DNA from: an uncultured Alteromonadaceae bacterium
Lineage (GTDB): Bacteria > Pseudomonadota > Gammaproteobacteria > Enterobacterales > Alteromonadaceae
Direction: 5' to 3'
Assembly (NCBI GenBank): GCA_947501935.1
Contig: CANMXU010000022.1
Location: 22,327-86,326, forward strand
DNA: 64,000 nucleotides
Shown here: positions 45,897 to 54,883 of the stretch, one piece after another
Position numbering within the stretch: position 1 is the first letter of the stretch
Layout: each line of letters starts with the position of its first letter
Notes under the pieces: generated by a model
The model's input: the letters and a program-made list of their open reading frames with translations, nothing else
Databases searched by the model: none
Told to the model about the DNA's origin: nothing
Made by a program: the position numbers and the translations under genes

Positions 45897-46029
45897 TAAA
45901 TATTAAAAATTAAACCGATATTAGGCCGTTTACTTGATTACTTTTAAAGTTAAGTATTGGTCAATGGGCTAATAACTTCTGTTTCAGGGCTGTTTAAAGA
46001 AAATTTAGTTGAAAATATATTTAGAAATA

Positions 46030-46058
46030 AAAATGCCAACCGCAGTGGTTGGCATTTT
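46030..46058 (-). terminator. Terminator of beta-helix paralog 3
   Basis: AAAATGCCAACC (46030-46041) and GGTTGGCATTTT (46047-46058) form a perfect 12-bp stem with a 5-nt loop. On the minus strand the stem is followed by a T run. Confidence 0.88.
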
Positions 46059-46140
46059 GTATGCGGTGATTTAAATATCGCGTCAGGCTTTATCTAAATA
46101 CCCAAGAATATGTAAACACTATTCTTGTTGTTATCTATCA

Positions 46141-49100
46141 TTATTCACCGCTGCCAGCATAAGCACCAATATTTGGCGCTGTGCTTGAAACCGCATTCCC
46201 CCAAAAATCAACACTTGGTGCACCAGGAATAACGTTACCTGCGCCAATTGCTGGTGAGCCACTTTGTAACTTGTAACCGTCAAAGTTACCAAAGCTCAAT
46301 ACACCGTTGCTATAAGTACCTGTTGTTGCAGTACCTGGAGCAACTAACATTGGGTTTACATCAGTTGCCGCAGGGGGTTCGCCAGCAGTGTGCATACCAT
46401 AAACAATGTTGCTGCTGTCAAAGATAAATGAACCGCCAATGTTCTCTATACCAGTCCAATCACCTGCACCATCTAAGTGGAAGATGTTGTTGTAAAACTC
46501 AATATTAGATGGATAACCACCCCAATTACCAATCACCAGTGGTTTAGTGGTAGAGCCTGGCGGGGTATACATCGTATTATTATAGATTTTCATACCGTCG
46601 GCGCGACCAAATACTTGGAACAGGCGCTCGTGGTCATTTTGGCTGACGTTATAACGGATAATGGTATTGGTGGTTGTCGGCGTGTTCCAGTCACCTGTTG
46701 CCACTAGGAAGAATCCGCCGACATTGTCATGACTATAGTTGTATTGGAAGGTAGTACCGTCTTGACCATAATCCACGTCATAGCCTTGGCCATCTAGGGT
46801 CGTTTGGGTGTTATAGGCTTCGTTGTATTGGAATAAGGTATTATCGGCATTCCATGTCCAAATCGCCACGTTAGGAGTATTAGAGTTTACGTTAGCACCA
46901 TTTACTAGGTTGTATTGAACTAAGGCACCTTCTGACGCTATTGGCACAATACCGTCACCGCCAGCATCTTCAATATAGTTGTTCTGTATTAATACATTGG
47001 TATGAGCAATATAAGGTGTACCAGATATACAACCAACAGAAGTGCGACACCACCAAGCTTGTGAAGTATTAATTGCAGTACGATCAGCTCTAATTACGGC
47101 ATTGTTTTCGATATAAACACCATCGAAGTTTGATACTACCTCAGCAGGGCCTACCCGTGTTACTACCTGAATACCATGGCTGCCGTCGACGTCTTTTTGG
47201 TTATCACCATCAATGTCATGGACATAGTTATTTTTGATGTGAATTTCATGCAAGGTACCAGCATCAACGTTTTCTACTTCAATACCACGTTTTCTGGCAT
47301 CAGGCTCAGCACTATTAATTACTTCTAAGTTAGTAATTTCAAAGTATTCTTGGTTGTATAAATATACTGCATGAAGAACACCGTTACCGTTAATAATAGG
47401 GCGTTGTTCGCTACCGCCATTACCATACTTTCCTAATACAATATGATTACCGGCAGCACCTGAACCTTTAGGGTGCAATACTCCTGACCACAAGCCTGTA
47501 TCTTTTAATAAGATTTGATCGCCAGGGGCAAAAGTTGTGGCATTAATTCTAAATAATGATGACCAAGCTGTTGCTGGGCTTAGACCATCAGCACAATCGT
47601 CACCGCTAGCAGAATCTATATAGTAGTTGGTATTACCACTTGAGGTTACAGGGTCTAAACAAGGACCACTTGGAATAGGATCCGGTGCCGTTTGCGGCGC
47701 TGGGCGTAAATAAGTTACTTCAACTTTATCAGCATAACCATAGGTGGTTTGACTATGTGGACGGTAGATAAAAATCTTCGCTGAGGTATTAAATTCACCG
47801 GTAGCAAACTCAGTATCATAAAGTACCCAAGTCTCACTATTTTGCTCAACAACGGCGGTTAAATTACCACTGAATTCTTTCGCACCAATGGCAAGAGCGC
47901 CTTTAGTGCCATCAGTAACTTTACCCCAGGCAGACAAGCGATAAACTGAACTAGGCTGTAGTCCCGTGACTAACTGCTCGGCCGAGCCACCTTCGCCTCC
48001 GGTAGTACCCACACGGACTGCTCCATTGCCTTCATATATTAGATGAGCATTTGAGCCATTCTTTGAAAGTACGGTGCCTTGCCACATGGGAGTGATCCAG
48101 CCAGCATCACCATTTTCAAAGTCACCATTAACCATCAAATTAACCGCTGGTGCAGTGCTATAGGTAATACTGAATAAGTTTGATGCTTCACTAGCGTTAC
48201 CGGCTAAATCGTCAGCACTACCGGCGGCGATACTAACATCTACTGCACCTTCAGCTGCAGGGATCAAGTCCATCGTCCATACCGTATCATTACCATTGGC
48301 AACAAAGTTATTCACCGTACCATTACTCAAGGTGAGGTCGCTTTGATCAAAACCAGTAACGGCTTCATCAAAGGTAACGGTTAGTGGAATTAAGCTTGAT
48401 GATGTTGGGCTAGATTCACTGCTGCTGATAGCCACGGTTGGTGCGGTGGTATCTGGCTCTGGAGAAGTCGTATATTCAATAGTGAATAAGTTTGACGCTT
48501 CACAGGCGTTACCGGCCAAATCGTCAGCACTACCGGCAGCGACGTTAACATCAACCGTGCCTTCGCTAGCGGGGGTGATATCCATAGTCCAGACAATGCC
48601 ATTGCCACTAAAGTTGCTCACGCTAGCATTAGTGATGTTCAAATCACTGTTATCAAAGCCGGTAACTTGTTCATCAAAAGTAATCGTGAGTGGAATAGGT
48701 AAAGTTGTTGTTGGACTAGCTGCGCTACTGGTAATATTTAAAGTTGGCGCTGTGGTATCTGCTGGCGGTGGTGTGCCGCCGACTAGGCTAAAATCATCGA
48801 CATAGGAATAATCGCTGCCTGTTAAGCGTTGGGCATAAATAGTGGCAGAGGTATCGCTGGCACCAGTAGTAAAGTTCACTACTCCCTCAGACCAAGCTTT
48901 TGTATTGACAGTTACTTCCTGAGCCGCACCGCCATAGTCTTTTACGCCAACATCAATATAAGTGCTGGTTTTTTTTACCTTACCAAAAAAATGTAGCTCG
49001 TAATTGGTATTTGGGCTTAAGCCGGTGAGCACTTGTTCGATTGTTCCATCATTAGAGCTCTGGCCTAGGCGCATGCCTTTTTCACCGGAGTAATGTGTAT

Positions 49101-49248
49101 TATTAAGAACAGCGGACCCCGTTAGGCTCCAGTTAGTTGTGCCGTTTTCAAAGCCCGGATTAAGTACACTTGCATAAGTGTTACCAGCAAGAGTTAACAT
49201 CATCAAGGATGTTATTTGACTCAAACGCCGTTGGTTTTTTTTTATCAT
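46141..49248 (-). CDS. Secreted protein: CBM-like, two Ig-like, CBM-like and beta-helix domains (paralog 3)
   Basis: 1035 aa, a tandem duplicate of paralog 2 with the same domain order. Signal peptide to about NTYA (26), jelly-roll (27-160), two Ig-like domains (about 166-262, 268-362), second jelly-roll (about 368-510), and beta-helix (about 530-1035) with GQGYDVDYGQD and NIGAYAGSGE. The beta-helix is nearly identical to that of paralog 2, while the N-terminal modules differ more, so ligand binding may have diverged. ATG 49248 is preceded by GGAACTATA. The 31-nt promoter motif lies 140 nt upstream. No lipobox. Confidence 0.87.
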   Translation of the reverse strand: MIKKNQRRLSQITSLMMLTLAGNTYASVLNPGFENGTTNWSLTGSAVLNNTHYSGEKGMRLGQSSNDGTIEQVLTGLSPNTNYELHFFGKVKKTSTYIDVGVKDYGGAAQEVTVNTKAWSEGVVNFTTGASDTSATIYAQRLTGSDYSYVDDFSLVGGTPPPADTTAPTLNITSSAASPTTTLPIPLTITFDEQVTGFDNSDLNITNASVSNFSGNGIVWTMDITPASEGTVDVNVAAGSADDLAGNACEASNLFTIEYTTSPEPDTTAPTVAISSSESSPTSSSLIPLTVTFDEAVTGFDQSDLTLSNGTVNNFVANGNDTVWTMDLIPAAEGAVDVSIAAGSADDLAGNASEASNLFSITYSTAPAVNLMVNGDFENGDAGWITPMWQGTVLSKNGSNAHLIYEGNGAVRVGTTGGEGGSAEQLVTGLQPSSVYRLSAWGKVTDGTKGALAIGAKEFSGNLTAVVEQNSETWVLYDTEFATGEFNTSAKIFIYRPHSQTTYGYADKVEVTYLRPAPQTAPDPIPSGPCLDPVTSSGNTNYYIDSASGDDCADGLSPATAWSSLFRINATTFAPGDQILLKDTGLWSGVLHPKGSGAAGNHIVLGKYGNGGSEQRPIINGNGVLHAVYLYNQEYFEITNLEVINSAEPDARKRGIEVENVDAGTLHEIHIKNNYVHDIDGDNQKDVDGSHGIQVVTRVGPAEVVSNFDGVYIENNAVIRADRTAINTSQAWWCRTSVGCISGTPYIAHTNVLIQNNYIEDAGGDGIVPIASEGALVQYNLVNGANVNSNTPNVAIWTWNADNTLFQYNEAYNTQTTLDGQGYDVDYGQDGTTFQYNYSHDNVGGFFLVATGDWNTPTTTNTIIRYNVSQNDHERLFQVFGRADGMKIYNNTMYTPPGSTTKPLVIGNWGGYPSNIEFYNNIFHLDGAGDWTGIENIGGSFIFDSSNIVYGMHTAGEPPAATDVNPMLVAPGTATTGTYSNGVLSFGNFDGYKLQSGSPAIGAGNVIPGAPSVDFWGNAVSSTAPNIGAYAGSGE

Positions 49249-49387
49249 TATAGTTCCAATATTGTTTTTATATGATTATTAAGTTGAAGCGTAATAATCA
49301 GCTTAATGGTATCCGTGTTGTTATTCTTGCTCCTGCAGAAATGTGTCAGTTAAAGCGCAGAGGCTAAAAAGTAAGCACATTTGAATG

Positions 49388-49418
49388 ATTAAACAAATAA
49401 GTCGGTAAAACCCGTAAA
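49388..49418 (-). promoter_or_regulatory. ECF-type promoter motif, site 5 (paralog 3)
   Basis: Minus strand reads TTTACGG, GTTTT and 10 nt, then TTGTTTAAT, with 15 nt between blocks. Confidence 0.8.
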
Positions 49419-49582
49419 TTTATGTAAGATTTATAGTATAATTGTGGATTTATTGTTTCTTACTTTAAATATTTTTTAAGTGTAATTTATCAATTAATTG
49501 CTTGTTTGTTATGGTGTGAGCCATTGAAGAGCACTGCGCTATTGAGAGTAATTAACAAAAGAGTATTATTTTTATAAATAAA

Positions 49583-49613
49583 TTTACGGTTTTTCCTTGG
49601 TGATTTGTTTAAT
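49583..49613 (+). promoter_or_regulatory. ECF-type promoter motif, site 1 (sigma-fecR operon, autoregulation)
   Basis: TTTACGG (49583-49589), TTTTT and 10 nt, then TTGTTTAAT (49605-49613). It lies 105 nt before the start of the sigma factor gene. Confidence 0.82.
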
Positions 49614-49718
49614 AACCGAAGCGAGTTAATTGTTTTTATAAACACGTGTTGCTCAAGCATGTGAATGATTAAATAATTTTAGCTGTGACTCTACTATAAG
49701 GTAATTGTAACTACGATT

Positions 49719-50306
49719 ATGACTGATAAAGAGAAAGGTAAGCGCCAAGGTTATATTTCCCATGTGTGGCTGGAAAACAACTCATTCTTAAAAAAGTTTG
49801 TGCGACGTTTTCTACACCGTGAACAAGATATTGAAGATGTTGTACAGGAGGTTTATTTAAAAGCGTTTAGTGCTGAGCAGCAGCGCACAATAGAGCAGCC
49901 AAAAGCGTTTTTATTTAGCATAGCTAAAAATTTAGCCCTTAATGAGCTTAATCGAAAGTCGCGACAAATGACTGGCTATATTGAAGAATGCTTACCAGAA
50001 GTGGAAAGCCATGAGTCACCAACAACAGAACATGAAATTCATGCGCAGCAGTCACTAGGGCAATACTGCGAAGCAGTAGCCTCGTTACCTGAAAAAAGCC
50101 GAAAAGTTTATATTCTACGTAAAGTGCATGGTTTAAAGCATAAAGAAATAGCCCAAAGGCTCGATATGTCTTTAAGCAGTGTAGAAAAGCATTTACGCAT
50201 CGGTTTAGAAAGTTGCAGAAATTATATGCGAGATGATAATAGAAATATTTCAAGTCGTTTAACATCGCTCTCTGCACAGTCTGTGTTAAAGGAGAGCTTG
50301 AAATAA
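49719..50306 (+). CDS. ECF sigma factor, FecI-like
   Basis: RNA polymerase sigma-70 of the extracytoplasmic-function type, 195 aa. Region 2 (about 25-90) has REQDIEDVVQEVYLKAF and KAFLFSIAKNLALNELNR; region 4 (about 120-175) has LPEKSRKVYILRKVHGLKHK and a helix-turn-helix (EIAQRLDMSLSSVEKHLRIG). The linker is short, as in FecI-like factors. Its stop overlaps the start of the FecR gene (TAATG), indicating coupled translation. It is the probable reader of the five 31-nt motifs. Start ATG 49719 has a poor Shine-Dalgarno. Confidence 0.92.
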   Translation: MTDKEKGKRQGYISHVWLENNSFLKKFVRRFLHREQDIEDVVQEVYLKAFSAEQQRTIEQPKAFLFSIAKNLALNELNRKSRQMTGYIEECLPEVESHESPTTEHEIHAQQSLGQYCEAVASLPEKSRKVYILRKVHGLKHKEIAQRLDMSLSSVEKHLRIGLESCRNYMRDDNRNISSRLTSLSAQSVLKESLK

Positions 50307-51403
50307 TGGAAAATATTGTGGAATTCCCAGACCGTAAAGTGGTTGAACAAGAAGCGTTAGATTGGATAATTAAATTAGACGCAGATGATGAGTTAACCAA
50401 AGAACAATTAATCGAGCTAAAAGCTTGGTTAAGCAGAAGCCCTGCGCATCGTGAAGAATTAATAGAGCTAAACAAGTTTTGGCAAAATAATGTGCTAACT
50501 GAATTGATGGTGCCGTTAGGTAACCCTCAAGCAACGTTTAAAAATAGCCTGCTTGCTTTTTTAACCCCTTTATTGGCTACTCGTCGGCAGTTAGCTATGT
50601 CTGCTTTTGCCATCGTATTAAGTTTTTCTTTTTTAGCGAATATGTTAATTACAGACAACGTTTTACTCGAAACTAACGGCATTTATGTTACTGCATTAGG
50701 TAAGCAAAATAATCTTATGCTGTCAGACGGTACCGAGGTTTTCTTAAATACTAATAGCCAGATTGAAGTAAGTTACAGTAATAACTATCGCAATATTCGC
50801 GTACTACAAGGTCAGGCCCATTTTGAGGTTGCTAAAAATAAAGACTACCCGTTTAGAGTTTATGCAGGTGATGGTCGAGTCGAAGCGTTAGGTACCGCAT
50901 TTTCGGTGCATTTAGAACAGCACAATATGGATGTGTTAGTGACCGAAGGGAAAGTGGCCGTTGCAGCTTTAGCAACTTCCATGGATAACTCAGCAGATGG
51001 TAAAGCTCAAGCAATTCAAAATGATGATTATGCTAACAGTATGAGTAAAACCTTAGGCACTCTAATCGCTGGGCAACGTGTTAGTGTGAACTTAGCCGAT
51101 GAAAAACTGGCAGTACTTGAAGGGATAGAAACTTTATCAAAAGCTGAAGTAGAGCGTCAGCAAGCTTGGCAAGACGGCTTATTGGTATTCTCTGGTCAGC
51201 CTTTAGAAGAAGTTGTTTTTGAGATCAGCCGTTTTTCTAATGTGAATATTGAAATTATTGATGAAAAGCTTAAAGACCTTAAGATAGGCGGACGTTTTAG
51301 AGTAGGAGAAGTAGAAGGACTACTACAATCATTAGAAAACAATTTTGGTGTTGAAGTAACACGCTTAGGTTATAGCCGCGTGCAATTATCACTTGCCAAA
51401 TAA
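50306..51403 (+). CDS. FecR-like transmembrane anti-sigma factor
   Basis: 365 aa, starting at ATG 50306 with GGAG upstream and overlapping the sigma stop by 1 nt. The N-terminal cytosolic anti-sigma domain (about 8-60: EALDWIIKLDADDELTKEQL, LKAWLSRSPAHREEL) is followed by one membrane helix (about 93-115), the periplasmic FecR domain (about 125-220: LSDGTEVFLNTNSQIEVSYS, VRVEAL/GTAF-type end) and a C-terminal STN-interacting domain (about 290-360). It should hold the sigma factor until signalled by the STN receptor encoded next. Confidence 0.92.
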   Translation: MENIVEFPDRKVVEQEALDWIIKLDADDELTKEQLIELKAWLSRSPAHREELIELNKFWQNNVLTELMVPLGNPQATFKNSLLAFLTPLLATRRQLAMSAFAIVLSFSFLANMLITDNVLLETNGIYVTALGKQNNLMLSDGTEVFLNTNSQIEVSYSNNYRNIRVLQGQAHFEVAKNKDYPFRVYAGDGRVEALGTAFSVHLEQHNMDVLVTEGKVAVAALATSMDNSADGKAQAIQNDDYANSMSKTLGTLIAGQRVSVNLADEKLAVLEGIETLSKAEVERQQAWQDGLLVFSGQPLEEVVFEISRFSNVNIEIIDEKLKDLKIGGRFRVGEVEGLLQSLENNFGVEVTRLGYSRVQLSLAK

Positions 51404-51446
51404 CGTTTGTTTTTATGATATTTATGCCACTTTATTTACTGGAATT

Positions 51447-51477
51447 GACACTATTTTTTGAAATACATTTGTTTATT
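51447..51477 (+). promoter_or_regulatory. Degenerate copy of the cluster promoter motif before the STN receptor gene
   Basis: The second block (TTGTTTATT from 51469) and the T run are present, but the first block reads TGACACTA-like rather than TTTACGG at the right distance. It is probably a weak or dead sixth copy. Confidence 0.3.
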
Positions 51478-51623
51478 AATATAAATATGATAATAATGGC
51501 TTATGGTATTTTATTTGTACAAAAAAGCCCTTGCTTCTCGAATTAATGTTGGCACTTTTAAGCTTTTAAGTGCGCTGTTGCCGCTCTTATTTTGGAAAGT
51601 CTTACGCTGGCAGGCCATATTTC

Positions 51624-51683
51624 GGAAGGTATTGTTCTGGAAGGTATTGTTCTGGAAGGGAATAGTCTGGAAGGGAATAGTCT
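51624..51683 (+). repeat. Four 15-bp tandem repeats before the STN receptor gene
   Basis: GGAAGGTATTGTTCT at 51624-51638 and 51639-51653, then GGAAGGGAATAGTCT at 51654-51668 and 51669-51683. The frame of the receptor is open through them, but I place the start downstream at 51725, so the array would lie in the leader. Confidence 0.85.
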
Positions 51684-51724
51684 TCACGAGGCTAGCTCGG
51701 GTGTTGTGTTCAGCTATTGTCAGC

Positions 51725-54700
51725 ATGAACATGAATTGCTTCAAGGTTTCTAGGCGTAACCTTGGAACTTTTCATGGTTACCAATTTGCCATTATCATCG
51801 GGCTTTTCCTCGCCACATTCCCCAGTTATGCACAGTCAAAAAACGATAAACTTCATCATATTTATGTACCCAGGCATGATGCCGCAACCGCATTAAATTT
51901 ATTGGCTGAGCAAGCCAATGTCACATTACTTTTTCCATATGAACAAGCACATCAGGTGATGGCTAAACCTGTGGCTGGTCGCTATACCTTAATGCAAGCC
52001 TTGGCATTGATGCTAGATGGCACCGGCTTTACTGGGCAGTTATCGCCAGATGGAATGTTAAATATCACCGCAATTAAACCAAGTTTAAACACAGCTATTT
52101 CCGATAGTTCACACGATGAAATTATTAAAAAATCGCCAGAAGACCAAGCCGTAAATAAGGCCGTTGAAGTGATCACCATTAATGGCATTCGCAGCAGCTT
52201 AGTTAAATCAATTAATAATAAACGCTTCTCAAACGATGTTATTGATACTATTGACGCAGAAGATGTCGGTAAATTTCCCGATACTAATATTGCCGAATCT
52301 TTGCAGCGCATAGCAGGTATTTCTATTGATAGAAGTGGCGGCGAAGGGCAATTTATTACCATTCGCGGTTTAGGGCCTGAATTTAATACGGTGTTATTAA
52401 ATGGACGTAAAATTGCTTCAACCACCGGCGGGCGAGCTTTTAGCTTAGATACTTTAGCGTCAGAAATTAACAGTTCTATTAGCGCGTATAAATCGTCTAA
52501 TGCACAACTCATTGAAGGTGGCTTAGGCGGCACGGTTGATATTCAAACGGCACGACCTTTTGATTATGATGACTTTAATAGCACCTTGAGCATAAAGGGG
52601 CTTTATTCTGACTCAAGCAATAGCGTTGATCCGCAATACTCATTCTTAGTCAGCAATAGTTTTCTTGATGATAGCTTAGCTATTTTAGCTGCCTTTAATC
52701 ATCAAGAACGTTCCCAAACTAATACCTCGGTTAGAAACTTTGTTAATAACACCGGCGACTTGTTGATCGAGCAAGGACCTTTTTGGCAAGAAATGCCAGC
52801 AGAATACATTGACAAAAACACCTTAACTCAAGTGACTTCGCCGCAATCGCTTGACCGCGATGTAATGGATGAATTTCGCGAACGTAGCGGCGCAAATATC
52901 GTGGTTCAGTATCAGCCCCATAATGATTTGTTATTAACCTTTGATGCCCTATATTCAAAATTTAATGTCAGTGCTTCCGGTTATTCAGCCAATAACTGGT
53001 TATGGTATCCAACCGATATCGAGCTTGACTCCAGCCGCACCGCGGTATGGTTACAACATGGTGCCAGCGGTTTTGCTACGGCGTATAGAGAACGTGAACG
53101 GCCAACTGAAACCTCGGTGGTAGGCGCTAATATTGATTGGTCATTCACTGAAAACTTTAATATCAATGTAGATGTTTTTAGCTCTAAGGCGGTCAATGAA
53201 AACATCGGCTTAAATAAAGATATTATTGTTGAGATGATAAGCGAAGAATATGTTGAATATGACTATCGACAAGGTGGCGACTATCCACTGTTGATTCAAC
53301 CTCAGCATACCATTGCTTCGCTGCAAAATAGCCACTTACTACTGCCCAAAAGAGTTGAGTCGCGCGGTTTAGATGTTGACGCTAACAACGTTGGTTTTAA
53401 AGCCGACTTTACTTGGCATTATGATGGCGAACATTTAAATAGCATTCGATTTGGTAGTCATTTCAACCACAATAATAAACAAAATGACTTTTATGCTATA
53501 GCGCCAGAAGTTAGCAGCTTATATGCAGATAACTCAAATGCTGCTCAGTTTTATATTCCAGAACAGTACGTTTCTGTAGGGCAATTAAAGGGCGGTTGGC
53601 ATGGCATTACCGACAGTGTACATAAAATTGACATTGATAATTATTTGCAGTGGTTGCAAAATCCAGAAACCGTGGCGCTTTTAGAAGAAAGTTCACCAAA
53701 TTTATCAGCCGGTGAAGGCCAAGCAATATTGACTGATAATGACTACTTTAAACCAAATAAAGTCGCAAGCTCTTATCAAATTGATGAAAAGATATTAGCT
53801 TTTTATTTACAGGCTAATGCTGAATTTAGCTTAGCTAGTAAACCACTGACTATAGTGGCAGGGCTACGTTATAGCCAAACACAATTACATAGCCAAGGTA
53901 TTGAGCATTTATTATTAGATATTCAAGCTCCCTTGCTAGGAAATGATACGCTTGGAGATGAGATTGCTGAAAGTGAGCAGCCAGAAGGTGAAGCATTATT
54001 AACCCCGGTATATGTTCCGAGTCCGCAAGATAACATGACTAAAATAACACATGATTATCATGCTTGGTTACCTTCACTAAATACGACCTTGCATCTGAAT
54101 AAAAACTTACTTTTACGTAGTGCCTTATCAAAAACATTGGCAAGGCCAGCCTTAGATGACCTGTCGCCTTGGATAGCAATAAATAGTGAAAATCTTACGC
54201 CTGAAAGTAGAGTAGCTACCGCAGCAAACCCTACGTTAACCCCTTATATTGCAACTAATATTGATATTTCACTTGAATGGTATTACTCGCCAGCAAGCAT
54301 GTTTTCCATGGCAGGTTTTGGTAAGCGTATTAAAGACTGGATTGTACTTAGTAGTGCTACAGAAACTTTAAGTCTGGAGTCTAGTGATTATGCTGATTTT
54401 GATATTACTCGACCACGCAATGAACACGATGTAGATATTTATGGTATTGAGCTTAACTGGATCCATAGCTTTGATAATGGCTTTGGCTTTCAAACTAATG
54501 CCACGTTTGTTAATAGCAATAAAGACTTGTCTCAAGCATCTGCAGGGCAAAGTACCTTTGCTATAGAAGGATTAAGTGACTCTGCTAATGTCGTGGTTTT
54601 TTATGAGAAAAAAGCTTGGCAAGTACGTTTGGCTTACAACATCCGGGAAGAGTTTCTCCAACACAGGTTTTGGCAAAATGGTAGTGAACCTATGTATGTA

Positions 54701-54883
54701 GGCAGTTACAAGCAGTTAGATGCTAGTGCCAGTTATAAAGTAAATACTGATTTCACCTTGTTCTTTGAAGGGCTCAATTTATTAGACGAAAATACTCACA
54801 AATATGGCTATCAAAAATCACAATTTCTAGAATTCTCTGAAACTGAGCCGCGTTACGCGCTTGGGATAAGAGCTTCCTTTTAA
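51725..54883 (+). CDS. TonB-dependent receptor with STN signalling domain (TIGR01782-like)
   Basis: Outer-membrane receptor/transducer. From ATG 51725 it has 1052 aa and a signal peptide (hydrophobic IIIGLFLATFPSYAQ, about 22-36). The open frame reaches ATG 51503, but the extra 74 residues are repeat-encoded and unlike a signal peptide. The STN domain (about 45-118: YVPRHDAATALNLLAEQANV) should contact FecR. The plug follows with VEVITINGIRSS, GKFPDTNIAESLQRIAGISI and FITIRGLGPEFN, and the barrel ends RYALGIRASF. Family members are mostly carbohydrate-associated, in contrast to the siderophore receptors usual for FecIR systems. Confidence 0.9.
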   Translation: MNMNCFKVSRRNLGTFHGYQFAIIIGLFLATFPSYAQSKNDKLHHIYVPRHDAATALNLLAEQANVTLLFPYEQAHQVMAKPVAGRYTLMQALALMLDGTGFTGQLSPDGMLNITAIKPSLNTAISDSSHDEIIKKSPEDQAVNKAVEVITINGIRSSLVKSINNKRFSNDVIDTIDAEDVGKFPDTNIAESLQRIAGISIDRSGGEGQFITIRGLGPEFNTVLLNGRKIASTTGGRAFSLDTLASEINSSISAYKSSNAQLIEGGLGGTVDIQTARPFDYDDFNSTLSIKGLYSDSSNSVDPQYSFLVSNSFLDDSLAILAAFNHQERSQTNTSVRNFVNNTGDLLIEQGPFWQEMPAEYIDKNTLTQVTSPQSLDRDVMDEFRERSGANIVVQYQPHNDLLLTFDALYSKFNVSASGYSANNWLWYPTDIELDSSRTAVWLQHGASGFATAYRERERPTETSVVGANIDWSFTENFNINVDVFSSKAVNENIGLNKDIIVEMISEEYVEYDYRQGGDYPLLIQPQHTIASLQNSHLLLPKRVESRGLDVDANNVGFKADFTWHYDGEHLNSIRFGSHFNHNNKQNDFYAIAPEVSSLYADNSNAAQFYIPEQYVSVGQLKGGWHGITDSVHKIDIDNYLQWLQNPETVALLEESSPNLSAGEGQAILTDNDYFKPNKVASSYQIDEKILAFYLQANAEFSLASKPLTIVAGLRYSQTQLHSQGIEHLLLDIQAPLLGNDTLGDEIAESEQPEGEALLTPVYVPSPQDNMTKITHDYHAWLPSLNTTLHLNKNLLLRSALSKTLARPALDDLSPWIAINSENLTPESRVATAANPTLTPYIATNIDISLEWYYSPASMFSMAGFGKRIKDWIVLSSATETLSLESSDYADFDITRPRNEHDVDIYGIELNWIHSFDNGFGFQTNATFVNSNKDLSQASAGQSTFAIEGLSDSANVVVFYEKKAWQVRLAYNIREEFLQHRFWQNGSEPMYVGSYKQLDASASYKVNTDFTLFFEGLNLLDENTHKYGYQKSQFLEFSETEPRYALGIRASF

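Larger units (their letters stand above)
45723..46140. other. Intergenic region upstream of paralog 2
   Basis: 418 bases holding promoter site 4 (45866-45896) and the terminator of paralog 3 (46030-46058). The leader before paralog 2 resembles that before paralog 3 (GGAAATTATA and GGAACTATA directly before the ATG), as expected for a duplicated unit. Confidence 0.6.
49249..49718. other. Divergent promoter region between paralog 3 and the sigma gene
   Basis: 470 bases with two opposed copies of the cluster motif: site 5 (minus, 49388-49418) and site 1 (plus, 49583-49613). Nothing else is recognised. The sigma gene has only a weak ribosome binding site. Confidence 0.7.
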
